Shown: positions 28,449 to 37,273 of the stretch, piece by piece
Numbering within the stretch: position 1 is the stretch's first letter
How the letters are laid out: every line of letters starts with the position of its first letter
Assembly: GCF_012928505.1 (NCBI RefSeq)
Contig: NZ_JABBJN010000017.1
Span: 50,807-114,806 of the forward strand
Length of the DNA stretch: 64,000 nucleotides
Direction: 5' to 3'
Origin: Achromobacter sp. Bel
Lineage (GTDB): Bacteria > Pseudomonadota > Gammaproteobacteria > Burkholderiales > Burkholderiaceae_B
Made by a program: the position numbers and the translations under genes
Notes under the pieces: model-generated
Told to the model about the DNA's origin: nothing
The model's input: only the letters and a program-made list of their open reading frames with translations
The model's database searches: none

Positions 28449-30404
28449 TTACTTGGCCGCCGTGCCCTTGCTCAGCGTGCCGAAGTCTTCGGCGATGCTG
28501 ATGAAGGTGTTCAGCAGAATCTGCAGGTTTTCCTTGCCGATGCCGCCTTCGGCATTCATGTCCATCTGCAGCACGGCCTGGTTCTTGTCATCGAGGTAGG
28601 CGCGGGTCCAGCGGTATTCCTGGTTCCAGGTGTTGATGGCCTTCAATGCCATCGGCTTTTTGGTCTTGTACGTGGCCGTCACGACCAGATCCAGGCACTT
28701 CTCGGTGAAGTCGTTGCACAGGAATTCCAGGCGCAGGTCGCTAGCGCCGGTGGTGCCGGTATCCAACACCAGTACCGGGCCTTCGTCGCCGTCGCTCTTC
28801 TTCACGGTGTAACCCATGTCGTCGAGCATGCTGCTGACCGTGTCCAGGTTGAAGTCCTGCAGCAATCCGGCGACGGGGGTATCGGACACCGCCGGTTCTT
28901 CCATGCCGGGCATCGGTTCTTCTTCGGTCTCCTCGTCCATGGAGTCCATGCCGGCTGCGCCCAGCAGGCCCGAGAAAAGTTCGTCGGCCGGGATCTTCTT
29001 GCCGTTCAGGTCGCCCATGCCGTCGGCGAACGTGAACTTGCCGACGATGTTGTCGCCTTCGTTTTTGCCGACGTTGAACATTTCAGCCATGCCGGACATC
29101 TGGCGCACGTTCTGTTCGGCTTCTTCGGCGGCCTTGTCGGCGGCCATGCCTTCCTTCTTGACGGCGTATTGCGTCATCAGGTCCTGGACCATCGGCTTGG
29201 AGATGATCAGCGTGGCGTCGATGCGCTTGATGGCCTGAACCGCGATTTCCTGCGGGGTCAGGTTCTTGACGTCGGCCGGGTTGGCCAGGTCGAGCGTGAA
29301 GTTCAGCTTGCTTTCGCCCTTGCCGGTCTTCCAGCTGATCGGATCGATGCTGAACGACGGGTTGCCCGCCAGCAGCTTGCCGGCGCTGTCCAGCAGCACC
29401 TGGATCTGCTCGTCCTTCAGGCCTTCGTCTTCCGTGCTCGCCATGTATTGGCGCATCAGCTGGTTGTAGGTGTCCGACAACTGCTTGACGGCCTGGCCGT
29501 CAAGCTTGGCCAGCTTGATGACGGCCTGCCCATTGCCCAGGGCGACGTCGTTCACGATGATGTCGCCGGTCTGGTAGGCGGCTTGCACGTTGATCGACTT
29601 GTCGTCTTCCGACAGCTTCACGCCATAGCCGAAGTTGTCCAGCGACAGCTTGATGTCGTCCTCGGGGCGGGTGACGTCGATGCGCTTGATCTTCAGGTCG
29701 GAATCGCCGATCGACACGCCGAACTTGCCCACGCGGCTGTTGGCGTCAATGGTCATGCCGGCGATGGAAACCTTGGCCGGATCGCTGCTCTTGGATGCGT
29801 CGATCGTCAGCGTGTCCATCACGCCGTGCCCGGTCACGCCTTGCAGGGCGCGATCGAACTCGCCGGTCACGACCATGCCGCTGAAATCGACCGAGGTGCC
29901 TTCGTGCGTGACCTTGACCGGGGCGATCTTGGACGTGGAGCTGGTGATGCCGCTGTAGCTGACGGTGGCATCGCTGATCAGCGGCGACACGCCCTTGGTC
30001 AGTTCGAACACTTCCTTCAGGTTGTCCGTCTTGGCCATTTCGGCATGGACGTACGCCAGCTTGGGCGCAAGGGCGCCGCTTGCCAGGGCGCTCTTGGGGA
30101 AGGGGCCGTGTTCCACGACCGCGTCGAATTCGATCATGCCGGCGGGCATGGCGTCCGGGCTCTTGTCGTTCTTGACGAGCGACAGGCCGTAGCGCGCCTG
30201 GGTCGAGAACAGGCTGCGTTCGTACTTCAGCTGATCGATGCGCAGACCGAACAGCGGCGTCAGCTTGGCCAGTTTTTCATTGGCCTCAGCCAGATGGCGC
30301 TGCGAGCTTTCCTCAATGCGCTTGCCGGTGTACCACGTGGCGCCTACCCAGCTTCCCGCTCCCACTATGACCACACCGAGGGTGATCGCTACGCTCTTTT
30401 TCAT
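28449..30404 (-). CDS. DUF945 (YdgA-like) family protein
   Basis: The 651-residue protein has a short basic start and one membrane anchor (MKKSVAITLGVVIVGAGSWV), then YTGKRIEESSQRHLAEAN, which fits the start of YdgA/YihF DUF945 proteins. The body is a long periplasmic beta-rich domain with repeated strand patterns. An acidic, Met/Pro-rich linker (DEETEEEPMPGMEEP) at about 480-510 separates a C-terminal part resembling a small sensor-like domain (LVLDTGTTGASDLRLEFLCND). The ATG at 30404 is chosen for the signal anchor. Function is unknown; an envelope role is inferred. Confidence 0.8.
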   Translation of the reverse strand: MKKSVAITLGVVIVGAGSWVGATWYTGKRIEESSQRHLAEANEKLAKLTPLFGLRIDQLKYERSLFSTQARYGLSLVKNDKSPDAMPAGMIEFDAVVEHGPFPKSALASGALAPKLAYVHAEMAKTDNLKEVFELTKGVSPLISDATVSYSGITSSTSKIAPVKVTHEGTSVDFSGMVVTGEFDRALQGVTGHGVMDTLTIDASKSSDPAKVSIAGMTIDANSRVGKFGVSIGDSDLKIKRIDVTRPEDDIKLSLDNFGYGVKLSEDDKSINVQAAYQTGDIIVNDVALGNGQAVIKLAKLDGQAVKQLSDTYNQLMRQYMASTEDEGLKDEQIQVLLDSAGKLLAGNPSFSIDPISWKTGKGESKLNFTLDLANPADVKNLTPQEIAVQAIKRIDATLIISKPMVQDLMTQYAVKKEGMAADKAAEEAEQNVRQMSGMAEMFNVGKNEGDNIVGKFTFADGMGDLNGKKIPADELFSGLLGAAGMDSMDEETEEEPMPGMEEPAVSDTPVAGLLQDFNLDTVSSMLDDMGYTVKKSDGDEGPVLVLDTGTTGASDLRLEFLCNDFTEKCLDLVVTATYKTKKPMALKAINTWNQEYRWTRAYLDDKNQAVLQMDMNAEGGIGKENLQILLNTFISIAEDFGTLSKGTAAK

Positions 30405-30591
30405 CGTTCTGCTTTTTTCGTTGATTATCGAGTCATATCCGACAGGCGAGGCGCTTGTCGCCATCGCGCCCTGGGGGCCAGGGGCTGCTGTCGGCATACA
30501 CGTATTCATCGGCCTGTAAGGGCCCGGCGGCGAGTATACCGAGGCGCACCGTCATGTAACCGTGCGCGCAGTTACCGAAGATTTCAAAATG

Positions 30592-30620
30592 AAAGGCCAG
30601 TGCAAGGCGCCGGCCTTTTT
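30592..30620. terminator. Candidate terminator hairpin
   Basis: AAAGGCC (30592-30598) pairs with GGCCTTT (30612-30618) over a 13-base loop, with T residues following on the plus strand and a U-rich tail on the minus strand. It sits beyond the 3' end of the minus-strand M81 gene, next to the dispersed repeat. Confidence 0.5.
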
Positions 30621-30621
30621 G

Positions 30622-30700
30622 CTGCCGGGCCGCCCCAAGGCAAAAACGCCCCCCTTGGGGGGGCAGCAAGCGCACGAAGCGTGCGCAGCGCGGGGGGGCC
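30622..30700. repeat. Dispersed single copy of the ~82-bp repeat
   Basis: This copy shares the order GCCGGGCCGCCCCAAGG, a CCCCCCTTGGGGGG hairpin and GCAGCAAG with the triplicate at 23.2 kb. Its last stem is a perfect 7-bp hairpin, GCGCACG-AAG-CGTGCGC, where the triplicate has a weaker paired version. Preservation of the fold despite base changes suggests the structure matters. It lies 41 bases past the M81 gene's stop. Confidence 0.75.
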
Positions 30701-30740
30701 TCTTCGACAATTTGCCGGTTTGAGGCGGGTTGACGCCGGG

Positions 30741-32216
30741 TTACAGCGGATCCAACGGGTAAATCGGCCGCCGCACGTGTTTGAAATCCAGCTGGCTGTA
30801 ATCAGACGTCGTCACCCCCACGCCCGTGCATTCAATCACCTCGGTGGCCATGTCCGAGAAACCCGCGCGCCAGTGCACGCGGCTTTTCAGGACCACGTAG
30901 CGCTTTTGTAGCGGGTCGATACCGGCCGACAGCAGGCAATTGATGTCGAAGGGCTCCTGGTGGCGCGACACCAGCACGATTTCGACGCGGCCTGTGTCGA
31001 TGACGACGGTCAGCCCGGTGTCGTTGCGCACTCCCCGGTACATCGGGCCGCGGTTCAGGTAGACGCCGTCGAACACTAATTTGACGCGGCCGGTGACTTC
31101 CAGCGGGTCACTGGCTTGCTTGATGGCGGGCATGGGCAGTTTGCCGCCCAGTTTCAGCGTGATGGTGCTGCCCACGCCGGCGGTGGCGGCCTCTTGGGCG
31201 GCCTGCGGGTCGCAGATGGCGTAGAAGACGACGTTGTCCAATTCCTGGCGCAGCACTTCGGCCAGCACGGCGGTGGTGTCCATGGTGCCGCCGGAACCCG
31301 TGTTGTCGAAGTGGTCCAGCAGCACGACCGGACCCTGTTCGATCGACTTCGCGCGCGCGATGGTGGGCGCCAGCGGTTCGGGGTGGAACACCCAGTCCGC
31401 GCGGCCGGCCCAGGCACGTTCCAGCAGTTCGTCGCGGTACTGCCGCGCGTCCTCGGGCTTGCCGTCCGTACAGACTACCGCGCTCAATCCGGCCTCGCGG
31501 ATGTCGGCATGCGGGAAACCGACGAACACGGACGCCGCCAGCACGCCGTTGGCCTCCAGTTCCTTGCAGCGTTCCTGCAAGGGCTTGTTGGGCGCGGCGT
31601 GCGTGCCCTGGCACATGATGTGCGGCAGCATCGGCTTGTTGGCCCAACTCATGACGGGGTGGATCTCGCCCTTGAGCGTGCGCACGATCACGTTGGCGGC
31701 GCGCACGCCGGCCTCGCGGATGTCCACGTGCGGGTAGGTGTGGAAGCCGCTGATGACGGTGGCGTTGTCCACGATGTCGTCGTAGATGTTGGCGTGCATG
31801 TCCAGCGTGACGGCGACCGGCGTGTTGGGATCGATTTCGCGCAGGCGGCGCAGCAGGTCGCCCTCGGCGTCTTCCACGCCTTCGGCCACCATCGCGCCGT
31901 GAAGGTCGAGCAAGATGGCATCGAAGCCGCCCAGCTTGACCTGGTCCAGCACCAGATTGCACAGCCGTTCATGCGTCTCGGCGCTGGCGGGGCCGCTCGG
32001 CCAGGACTCGGCTGCTACAGGCACGACGATGTCGGCGCCCTCGCGGCGGGCCACCTCGATGTAGCCACCCAATCCACTGTCCGTGTTCTCGTAGGCCTTG
32101 ATGGCGCGCTCGCCCTCGAGGATTTCGGGGCTGCCGCGGAAAAAGCGTTCAAGCGGGGTCGGCACGGGTGAATAGGTATTCGTCTCGTGCTTGATCATTG
32201 CCAAAAGCCAACGCAT
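30741..32216 (-). CDS. M81-family metallopeptidase (MlrC-like), copy 1
   Basis: The 491-residue protein belongs to the MlrC/microcystinase C family, zinc-dependent amidohydrolases that cleave amide bonds in small peptides. The N-terminal MIKHETNTYSP motif gives the first ligands. LLDLHGAMV, DMHAN and FHTYPHVD supply further metal and active-site residues. DHFDNTGSGGTMDTTAVL is the conserved C-terminal motif. No signal peptide is seen, so it should act on imported substrate. It is the last gene of the cluster; a paralogue starts the transporter block at 40.4 kb. Confidence 0.88.
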   Translation of the reverse strand: MRWLLAMIKHETNTYSPVPTPLERFFRGSPEILEGERAIKAYENTDSGLGGYIEVARREGADIVVPVAAESWPSGPASAETHERLCNLVLDQVKLGGFDAILLDLHGAMVAEGVEDAEGDLLRRLREIDPNTPVAVTLDMHANIYDDIVDNATVISGFHTYPHVDIREAGVRAANVIVRTLKGEIHPVMSWANKPMLPHIMCQGTHAAPNKPLQERCKELEANGVLAASVFVGFPHADIREAGLSAVVCTDGKPEDARQYRDELLERAWAGRADWVFHPEPLAPTIARAKSIEQGPVVLLDHFDNTGSGGTMDTTAVLAEVLRQELDNVVFYAICDPQAAQEAATAGVGSTITLKLGGKLPMPAIKQASDPLEVTGRVKLVFDGVYLNRGPMYRGVRNDTGLTVVIDTGRVEIVLVSRHQEPFDINCLLSAGIDPLQKRYVVLKSRVHWRAGFSDMATEVIECTGVGVTTSDYSQLDFKHVRRPIYPLDPL

Positions 32217-32244
32217 GGGAATTCCTGTGGGTTGCTGTGGAGAG

Positions 32245-33654
32245 TCAGTTTGCTTGGGGCGGCTGGGGCCACGGATGCTGGGCGGGGCGCATCTGTTCCC
32301 AGGCGCGCGCCACGCGCAGCACGCCCAGGTCGTCGAACCGCGCGCCGGCGATCTGCAGCCCGATGGGCAGGCCGGCCCGTGTGTAGCCGCAATTGACCGA
32401 CGCGGCGGGCTGTTCGCTCATGTTGAAGGGCAGCGTGAAGCCGATGTGGTGCATGGTGGTGGCGACTTCATTGGTGGGCGATGGCCATTCGGCGTTGTAG
32501 GCCACCACGGGCGCGACGGGCGACAGCACGTAGTCGAACGGGGCGCAGGCCGCGACGGTCTTGGCGCGCACGTTCAGGGTTTCGTAGTAGCTGCGAAAGA
32601 CGGCTTCACCGGTCTGCCCGCCGCCGCTTTCCGCCCACGCGCGGATGAACGGCAGGATCTTCGCGCGGCGTGCTTCGGGCAACGCGGCAAGATCGATCGC
32701 CGAGCGCGTGCGCCAGAAGCGATCCACGCCGTCCAGCATGTCGGGCGTCATCCAGGGCAGCATCGGGGTGACGACGGCGCCGGCGGCTTCGAAGGCCTGG
32801 GCGGCGGCCTGCACGGCCTCGCGCACCTCGGGGTCCAGCGGCAGGCCGCAGCCGGCGTCCATCAACAGGCCGATGCGCAGGCCGCGCACGTCTTGCGCCA
32901 AGTTCAGCCAGTCGAAGTCCTGGAACGGCAGGCTCATGTGGTCGCGCGCGTCGGGCTGCGACAGCACGCCCATCATCAGTGCCGTGTCGGTGATGGTGCG
33001 CGTCATGGGGCCGGCGCAGCGGCCCATGAATGGCGGGTCGATGGGGATGCGGCCCAGGCTGGGCTTGAGCGTGGCGATGCCGCACCAGGCGGCGGGCAGG
33101 CGGACCGAACCGCCGATGTCGGTGCCGATGTGCAACGGGCCATAGCCGGCGGCGGCCGCGGCGCCGGCGCCGGCGCTGGAGCCGCCGGGGTTCTTGGACA
33201 GGTCCCAGGGGTTGCGCGTCAGTTCATGGAAGCTGGACAGCCCCGAGGACAGCATGCCGTAGTCGGGCATGGTGGTCTTGCCCAGCAGCACGGCGCCGGC
33301 CTCGCGCATGCGGGCAGCCGGGGGCGCGTCGGCGGTGGCCGGGGTCAGGTCGGTAGCGGCGGTGCCCAGCGGAATGGGCGTGCCGCGGGTGGCGATGTTT
33401 TCTTTGATGGTGGCGGGCACGCCGTCCAGCGTGTAGCCGCCTGAAGATTGCGGTTCGCCTTTCATCCAGCGGGCTTCGGACGCCCGGGCCATCGCCAGCG
33501 CGCCTTCCGGATCCAGCGCGTAGGTAGCCTTCAGGTGCGGTTCCCAGCGTTCGATGTGTTCCAGCACGGAGCGCGTGGCTTCAACGGGCGACAGCGTCTT
33601 GTTGCGGTAGGCGTGCAGCAGTTCCTGGGCAGACAATTCATGCGGTTGTGGCAT
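32245..33654 (-). CDS. Amidase-signature-family amidase
   Basis: The 469-residue protein carries the Ser-Ser-Lys amidase signature: Lys in GVPATIKENIAT and the Gly/Ser-rich stretch NPGGSSAGAGAAAAAGYGPL with the nucleophile region GTDIGGSVRLPAAWCG. It hydrolyses a carboxylic amide. It is not GatA, as gatB/gatC are absent and the C-terminus lacks GatA features. The gap to the next gene is 28 bases and it lies 36 bases after the transporter ATPase gene, so it belongs to the M81/ABC transcription unit. The substrate is not identified. Confidence 0.88.
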   Translation of the reverse strand: MPQPHELSAQELLHAYRNKTLSPVEATRSVLEHIERWEPHLKATYALDPEGALAMARASEARWMKGEPQSSGGYTLDGVPATIKENIATRGTPIPLGTAATDLTPATADAPPAARMREAGAVLLGKTTMPDYGMLSSGLSSFHELTRNPWDLSKNPGGSSAGAGAAAAAGYGPLHIGTDIGGSVRLPAAWCGIATLKPSLGRIPIDPPFMGRCAGPMTRTITDTALMMGVLSQPDARDHMSLPFQDFDWLNLAQDVRGLRIGLLMDAGCGLPLDPEVREAVQAAAQAFEAAGAVVTPMLPWMTPDMLDGVDRFWRTRSAIDLAALPEARRAKILPFIRAWAESGGGQTGEAVFRSYYETLNVRAKTVAACAPFDYVLSPVAPVVAYNAEWPSPTNEVATTMHHIGFTLPFNMSEQPAASVNCGYTRAGLPIGLQIAGARFDDLGVLRVARAWEQMRPAQHPWPQPPQAN

Positions 33655-33690
33655 CTCGGTTCCAGTGTGCGGAGGAGGGCAGTCAGGGCA

Positions 33691-35394
33691 TCAGGGCGCA
33701 GGCGCGTGCGCGTGCGCCAGGGTGGCCGCGACGGGCTGGAAATTGCGGAAGTCCCAGTCGCGCCCGGGCGCCGCGTCGATCAGGGCGCGGGTGTATTCGT
33801 GGCGCGGCTCGGTCAGCACCGTTTCAGCGGAGCCGGTTTCGACGACCTTGCCGCGCTGCATGACCATGATGGTGTCGCAGATTTGCGCGGCCACGCGCAG
33901 GTCGTGCGTGATGAACAGCACGCCGACGCCGGTGCGCTGGCGCACTTGCTCCAGCAGCTCCAGCACCTGCGCCTGCACCGACACGTCCAGCGCCGATACG
34001 GCTTCGTCGGCCACCAGGATTTCAGGGTCCATGACAAGCGCGCGCGCAATGCAGATGCGCTGGCGCTGGCCGCCGGAGAACTGATGCGGATAACGCCGCA
34101 TGGCGTCGGGGCTGAGGCCCACGACGGTCAGGGTTTCGCCCGCGCGCTTCAACGCCTGGTCGCGCGGCATGCCGAAATTGAGCAGCCCTTCGATGATGGA
34201 TTCGCCCACCGTGCGGCGCGGGTTGAGCGATCGGTAGGGATCCTGGAACACGATCTGGATGCGGCGACGAACCGGGCGCAGCGCGGATCCGGACAGCGTG
34301 CTCAGATCTTCGCCACCCATCATCATGTGGCCGGCGGTGGGTTCGATCAGCCGCACGATGCAGCGCGCCACCGTGGACTTGCCCGAGCCGGACTCGCCCA
34401 CGATCCCCAGGATCTCGCCTTTGCGCAGCGTCAGGTTCACGTCGGTGGCGGCGATGACGTTCTGCGCCGCCTTGCGGGAAAACAGCGAGTGCTTGCCGGC
34501 GTAGGTGCGGCCCAGCCCCTTGACGTGCAGCACGGGTTGGCCGTCGGGTGCGTCGCGCCGGGTCGGCACCAGGCTGGGCACGGACGACACCAGGCGCCGG
34601 GTGTAGGACTGCTTGGGTTCGGCCAGGATCTCGTTGCGGGTGCCGCTTTCGATCAGGTCGCCGCGGTTCATCACCACGATGCGGTCAGCGATCTCGGCGA
34701 CCACGCCGAAATCATGCGTGATGAACAGCACGGCCGTGCGGTGCTTGACCTGCAGTTCCTTGATCAACGCCAGGATCTGCTTCTGCGTCGTCACATCCAG
34801 GGCGGTCGTGGGTTCGTCTGCGATCAGCAGCTTGGGTTCCAGGATCAGCGCCATCGCGATCACGATGCGCTGGCGCTGGCCGCCGGACAGTTGGTGAGGA
34901 TAGGCGTCGAAGATGCGTTCGACGTCCGGCAGGTGCACCGAGCGGAACATGTCCAGCACCTTGGCGCGGCGTTCCGCGGCGCTCATGCTCTTTCGGTGCA
35001 GACGCAACACTTCGTCGACCTGCTTGCCCACCGTATGCACGGGGTTCAGCGCGGTCATGGGTTCCTGGAACACCATGGCCATGCGGGTGGCGCGCATCTC
35101 GCGCAGCCGGCGTTGCGAGGCGGTGGCTACGTCCTCGCCTTCGACACGGATGGAGCCGGCGCTGATGGACAGGATGCCCGGCGGCAGCAGGCCCATCACG
35201 GCCAGCGACGTGACGGATTTGCCCGAGCCGGACTCGCCGACCACGCACACCGTTTCGCCGGCATGCACGTCCAGGCTCAGGTTGCGCACGACGCGATTGC
35301 CCGCGCCGCCGACTTCCACCGACAGGTTTCGAATGGCCAGGATGGCGGACGAGGTGTCGCCCGCGGGAGGGGTAGGGGAATAGGTCATGGGCAT
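33691..35394 (-). CDS. Oligopeptide-type ABC transporter ATPase, two fused nucleotide-binding domains
   Basis: The 567-residue protein joins a DppD-like and a DppF-like domain. Each has a Walker A GESGSGKS, an ABC signature (LSGGQRQR then FSGGQRQR) and an [10 protein letters not shown] or [11 protein letters not shown]alker B region. This GsiA-like fused arrangement powers peptide or glutathione importers. The start ATG shares one base with the permease stop (TGATG), so translation is coupled; an ATG 6 bases later is an alternative. A much longer open frame upstream is a chance extension across the permease gene. Confidence 0.93.
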   Translation of the reverse strand: MPMTYSPTPPAGDTSSAILAIRNLSVEVGGAGNRVVRNLSLDVHAGETVCVVGESGSGKSVTSLAVMGLLPPGILSISAGSIRVEGEDVATASQRRLREMRATRMAMVFQEPMTALNPVHTVGKQVDEVLRLHRKSMSAAERRAKVLDMFRSVHLPDVERIFDAYPHQLSGGQRQRIVIAMALILEPKLLIADEPTTALDVTTQKQILALIKELQVKHRTAVLFITHDFGVVAEIADRIVVMNRGDLIESGTRNEILAEPKQSYTRRLVSSVPSLVPTRRDAPDGQPVLHVKGLGRTYAGKHSLFSRKAAQNVIAATDVNLTLRKGEILGIVGESGSGKSTVARCIVRLIEPTAGHMMMGGEDLSTLSGSALRPVRRRIQIVFQDPYRSLNPRRTVGESIIEGLLNFGMPRDQALKRAGETLTVVGLSPDAMRRYPHQFSGGQRQRICIARALVMDPEILVADEAVSALDVSVQAQVLELLEQVRQRTGVGVLFITHDLRVAAQICDTIMVMQRGKVVETGSAETVLTEPRHEYTRALIDAAPGRDWDFRNFQPVAATLAHAHAPAP

Positions 35395-36296
35395 CAGATC
35401 CTGCGCACCATTTTGGGATCCAGCGCATCGCGCAGGGCGTCGCCCAGGATGTTCACGCTGAGCACGGTCAGCGACAGGAACAGGCCAGGAAAGAGAATCA
35501 GGCCGGGCAGCATGCGGAAGTACATGCGGCCTTCGGACATGATGTTGCCCCAGGACGCGATTTCGGGCGGGATGCCTGCGCCCAGGAAGCTCAGGATGGC
35601 CTCGGTCAGCATCGCGGACGCAAACACGTAGGTGCCCTGTACGGTCAGTGGCGCGATGGTGCTGGGCACCATGTGGCGCCACAGCAGCAGCGGCAGCGGC
35701 GTGCCGAGCGCCAGCGCGGCCTCGACGTAGGGTTCGCCGCGCACCGTCAGGATCTGGCCGCGCACCAGCCGCACTACCCGCGGGATCTCGGGGATGGTGA
35801 TGGCGACCAGCACGGTCGTGATGCTGGCGCCGGTGACCGAGACCAGGGCGATCGCCAGCAGGATGCCAGGGATCGCCATGATGGCGTCCATCGTGCGCAT
35901 GATGAACCCGTCCAGCGTCCGGAACCAGCCAGCGATCACGCCGATGACCAGCCCGATGGCGACGCTGACGACCGCGGCGCCCAAACCTGCGATCAGCGAG
36001 ATGCGGGCGCCGTAGGCCACGCGCGACCAGACGTCGCGTCCGAAGGCGTCGGTGCCGAACAGATAGTCGGTGAAGGGCTGCTTGAGCCGCGCGCCGGGGT
36101 CGATGAAGGTGGGGTCGACCGTGCCCAGCAGCGGCGCGAACAGCGCGATGGCGATGATGGCCACCAGCACTACCAGCGCCAGCATGACGGGCCAGCTCTT
36201 TAAGCCCTGGCGGATCTGCCGCCAGGCGGTGACTTGAGGGTTGCCGCCTCCGGGGAGGTCGGCTGCCGCTTGCACGGCGTCGGTTGGCGTTTGCAT
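35394..36296 (-). CDS. Oligopeptide-type ABC transporter permease (DppC-like)
   Basis: The 300-residue inner-membrane protein has an N-terminal OppC-N segment (LKSWPVMLALVVLVAIIAIALFAP) and six helices in total. The ATPase-docking EAA loop reads YVEAALALGTPLPLLLWRHMV. It pairs with the DppB-like permease upstream to form the channel. It is spaced 9 bases from that gene and fused by one base to the ATPase gene. Confidence 0.93.
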   Translation of the reverse strand: MQTPTDAVQAAADLPGGGNPQVTAWRQIRQGLKSWPVMLALVVLVAIIAIALFAPLLGTVDPTFIDPGARLKQPFTDYLFGTDAFGRDVWSRVAYGARISLIAGLGAAVVSVAIGLVIGVIAGWFRTLDGFIMRTMDAIMAIPGILLAIALVSVTGASITTVLVAITIPEIPRVVRLVRGQILTVRGEPYVEAALALGTPLPLLLWRHMVPSTIAPLTVQGTYVFASAMLTEAILSFLGAGIPPEIASWGNIMSEGRMYFRMLPGLILFPGLFLSLTVLSVNILGDALRDALDPKMVRRI

Positions 36297-36305
36297 CGAG
36301 CGGCC

Positions 36306-37247
36306 TCAGTATCGGATACGCGGGTCGAACACCGTGTAGGCGCAATCGACAACGAGATTGATGAACACGTAGACGAACGCGAAGAACAGCGTCAACCCCT
36401 GGATGACCGGGTAGTCACGCGCCAGCACGGCTTCCACCACCAGTCGGCCCAGGCCGGGGATGTTGAATACCGATTCGGTCACGACCACGCCGCTGATCAG
36501 GAGCGCGATGCCCAGGCCCACGACCGTGGCGATGGGCACGGCGGCATTGCGCAGGGCATGGCCGAGCAGCACGCCGGTTTCACCCAGGCCCTTGGAACGG
36601 GCCGTACGGATGAAGTCTTCGCCCATGACCTCGATGACGCTCGTGCGCGTGATGCGCGCGATCAGCGCCACGTAGACCGTGGACAAGGCCAGTGAGGGCA
36701 GGATGAGCCGGTGCAGGTAGGGCCAGAAACCCTTGTCCAGCGGCGCGTAGCCCTGCACGTTGAACCAGCCCAGTTTGATGGCGAACAGCCAGATCAGCAG
36801 ATAGCCCGTGACGAACACCGGCACTGAAAAGCCCAGCACCGAAAAGCCCATCACGGCGCGGTCCAGCAGCTTGCCCTGCCGCCACGCCGCCAGGATGCCC
36901 AGCGGAATGGCGACGACGAGCGTGAACAGCAGGGTCAGCACCGCCAGGCTCATTGACGGTTCCAGGCGTTGGGCGATCAGTTTGGTGACCGGCACGCCGG
37001 ACATGAGCGACGTGCCCAGATCGCCTTGCAGGAGCTTGCCGCCCCAGATGAAGAACTGTTTGATGACCGGTTGGTCCAGGCCCATCGTCTGCCGTATCTG
37101 GACGATACGTTCAGGCGTGGCGCCGTCGCCAGCCATGATGATGGCCGGATCTCCCGGGCTGAAACGCAATATCGCGAAGACCACCACCGCGACCATCACC
37201 AAAACGGGGATGGTCGCGAGGAGCCGGCGTGAGACGAATGCCAGCAT
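36306..37247 (-). CDS. Oligopeptide-type ABC transporter permease (DppB-like)
   Basis: The 313-residue inner-membrane protein starts MLAFVSRRLLATIPVLVMVA, a typical DppB first helix. GDPA follows, with the family segment QIRQTMGLDQPVIKQF. The EAA loop is FIRTARSKGLGETGVLLGHA. It is the first permease gene, 26 bases after the substrate-binding-protein gene in transcription order. Confidence 0.93.
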   Translation of the reverse strand: MLAFVSRRLLATIPVLVMVAVVVFAILRFSPGDPAIIMAGDGATPERIVQIRQTMGLDQPVIKQFFIWGGKLLQGDLGTSLMSGVPVTKLIAQRLEPSMSLAVLTLLFTLVVAIPLGILAAWRQGKLLDRAVMGFSVLGFSVPVFVTGYLLIWLFAIKLGWFNVQGYAPLDKGFWPYLHRLILPSLALSTVYVALIARITRTSVIEVMGEDFIRTARSKGLGETGVLLGHALRNAAVPIATVVGLGIALLISGVVVTESVFNIPGLGRLVVEAVLARDYPVIQGLTLFFAFVYVFINLVVDCAYTVFDPRIRY

Positions 37248-37273
37248 GTATTTCCCCCTGAACTACGCGCCCT

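Noticed and set aside
32245..33654. GatA subunit of the tRNA amidotransferase
   Set aside because: gatB and gatC are absent nearby and the context is a transporter/peptidase cluster, so a general amidase fits better.
35395..36345. N-terminal extension of the ATPase frame to 884 codons
   Set aside because: The extra part is Arg/Pro/His-rich and overlaps the permease gene in another frame; the TGATG junction gives the natural start at 35394.
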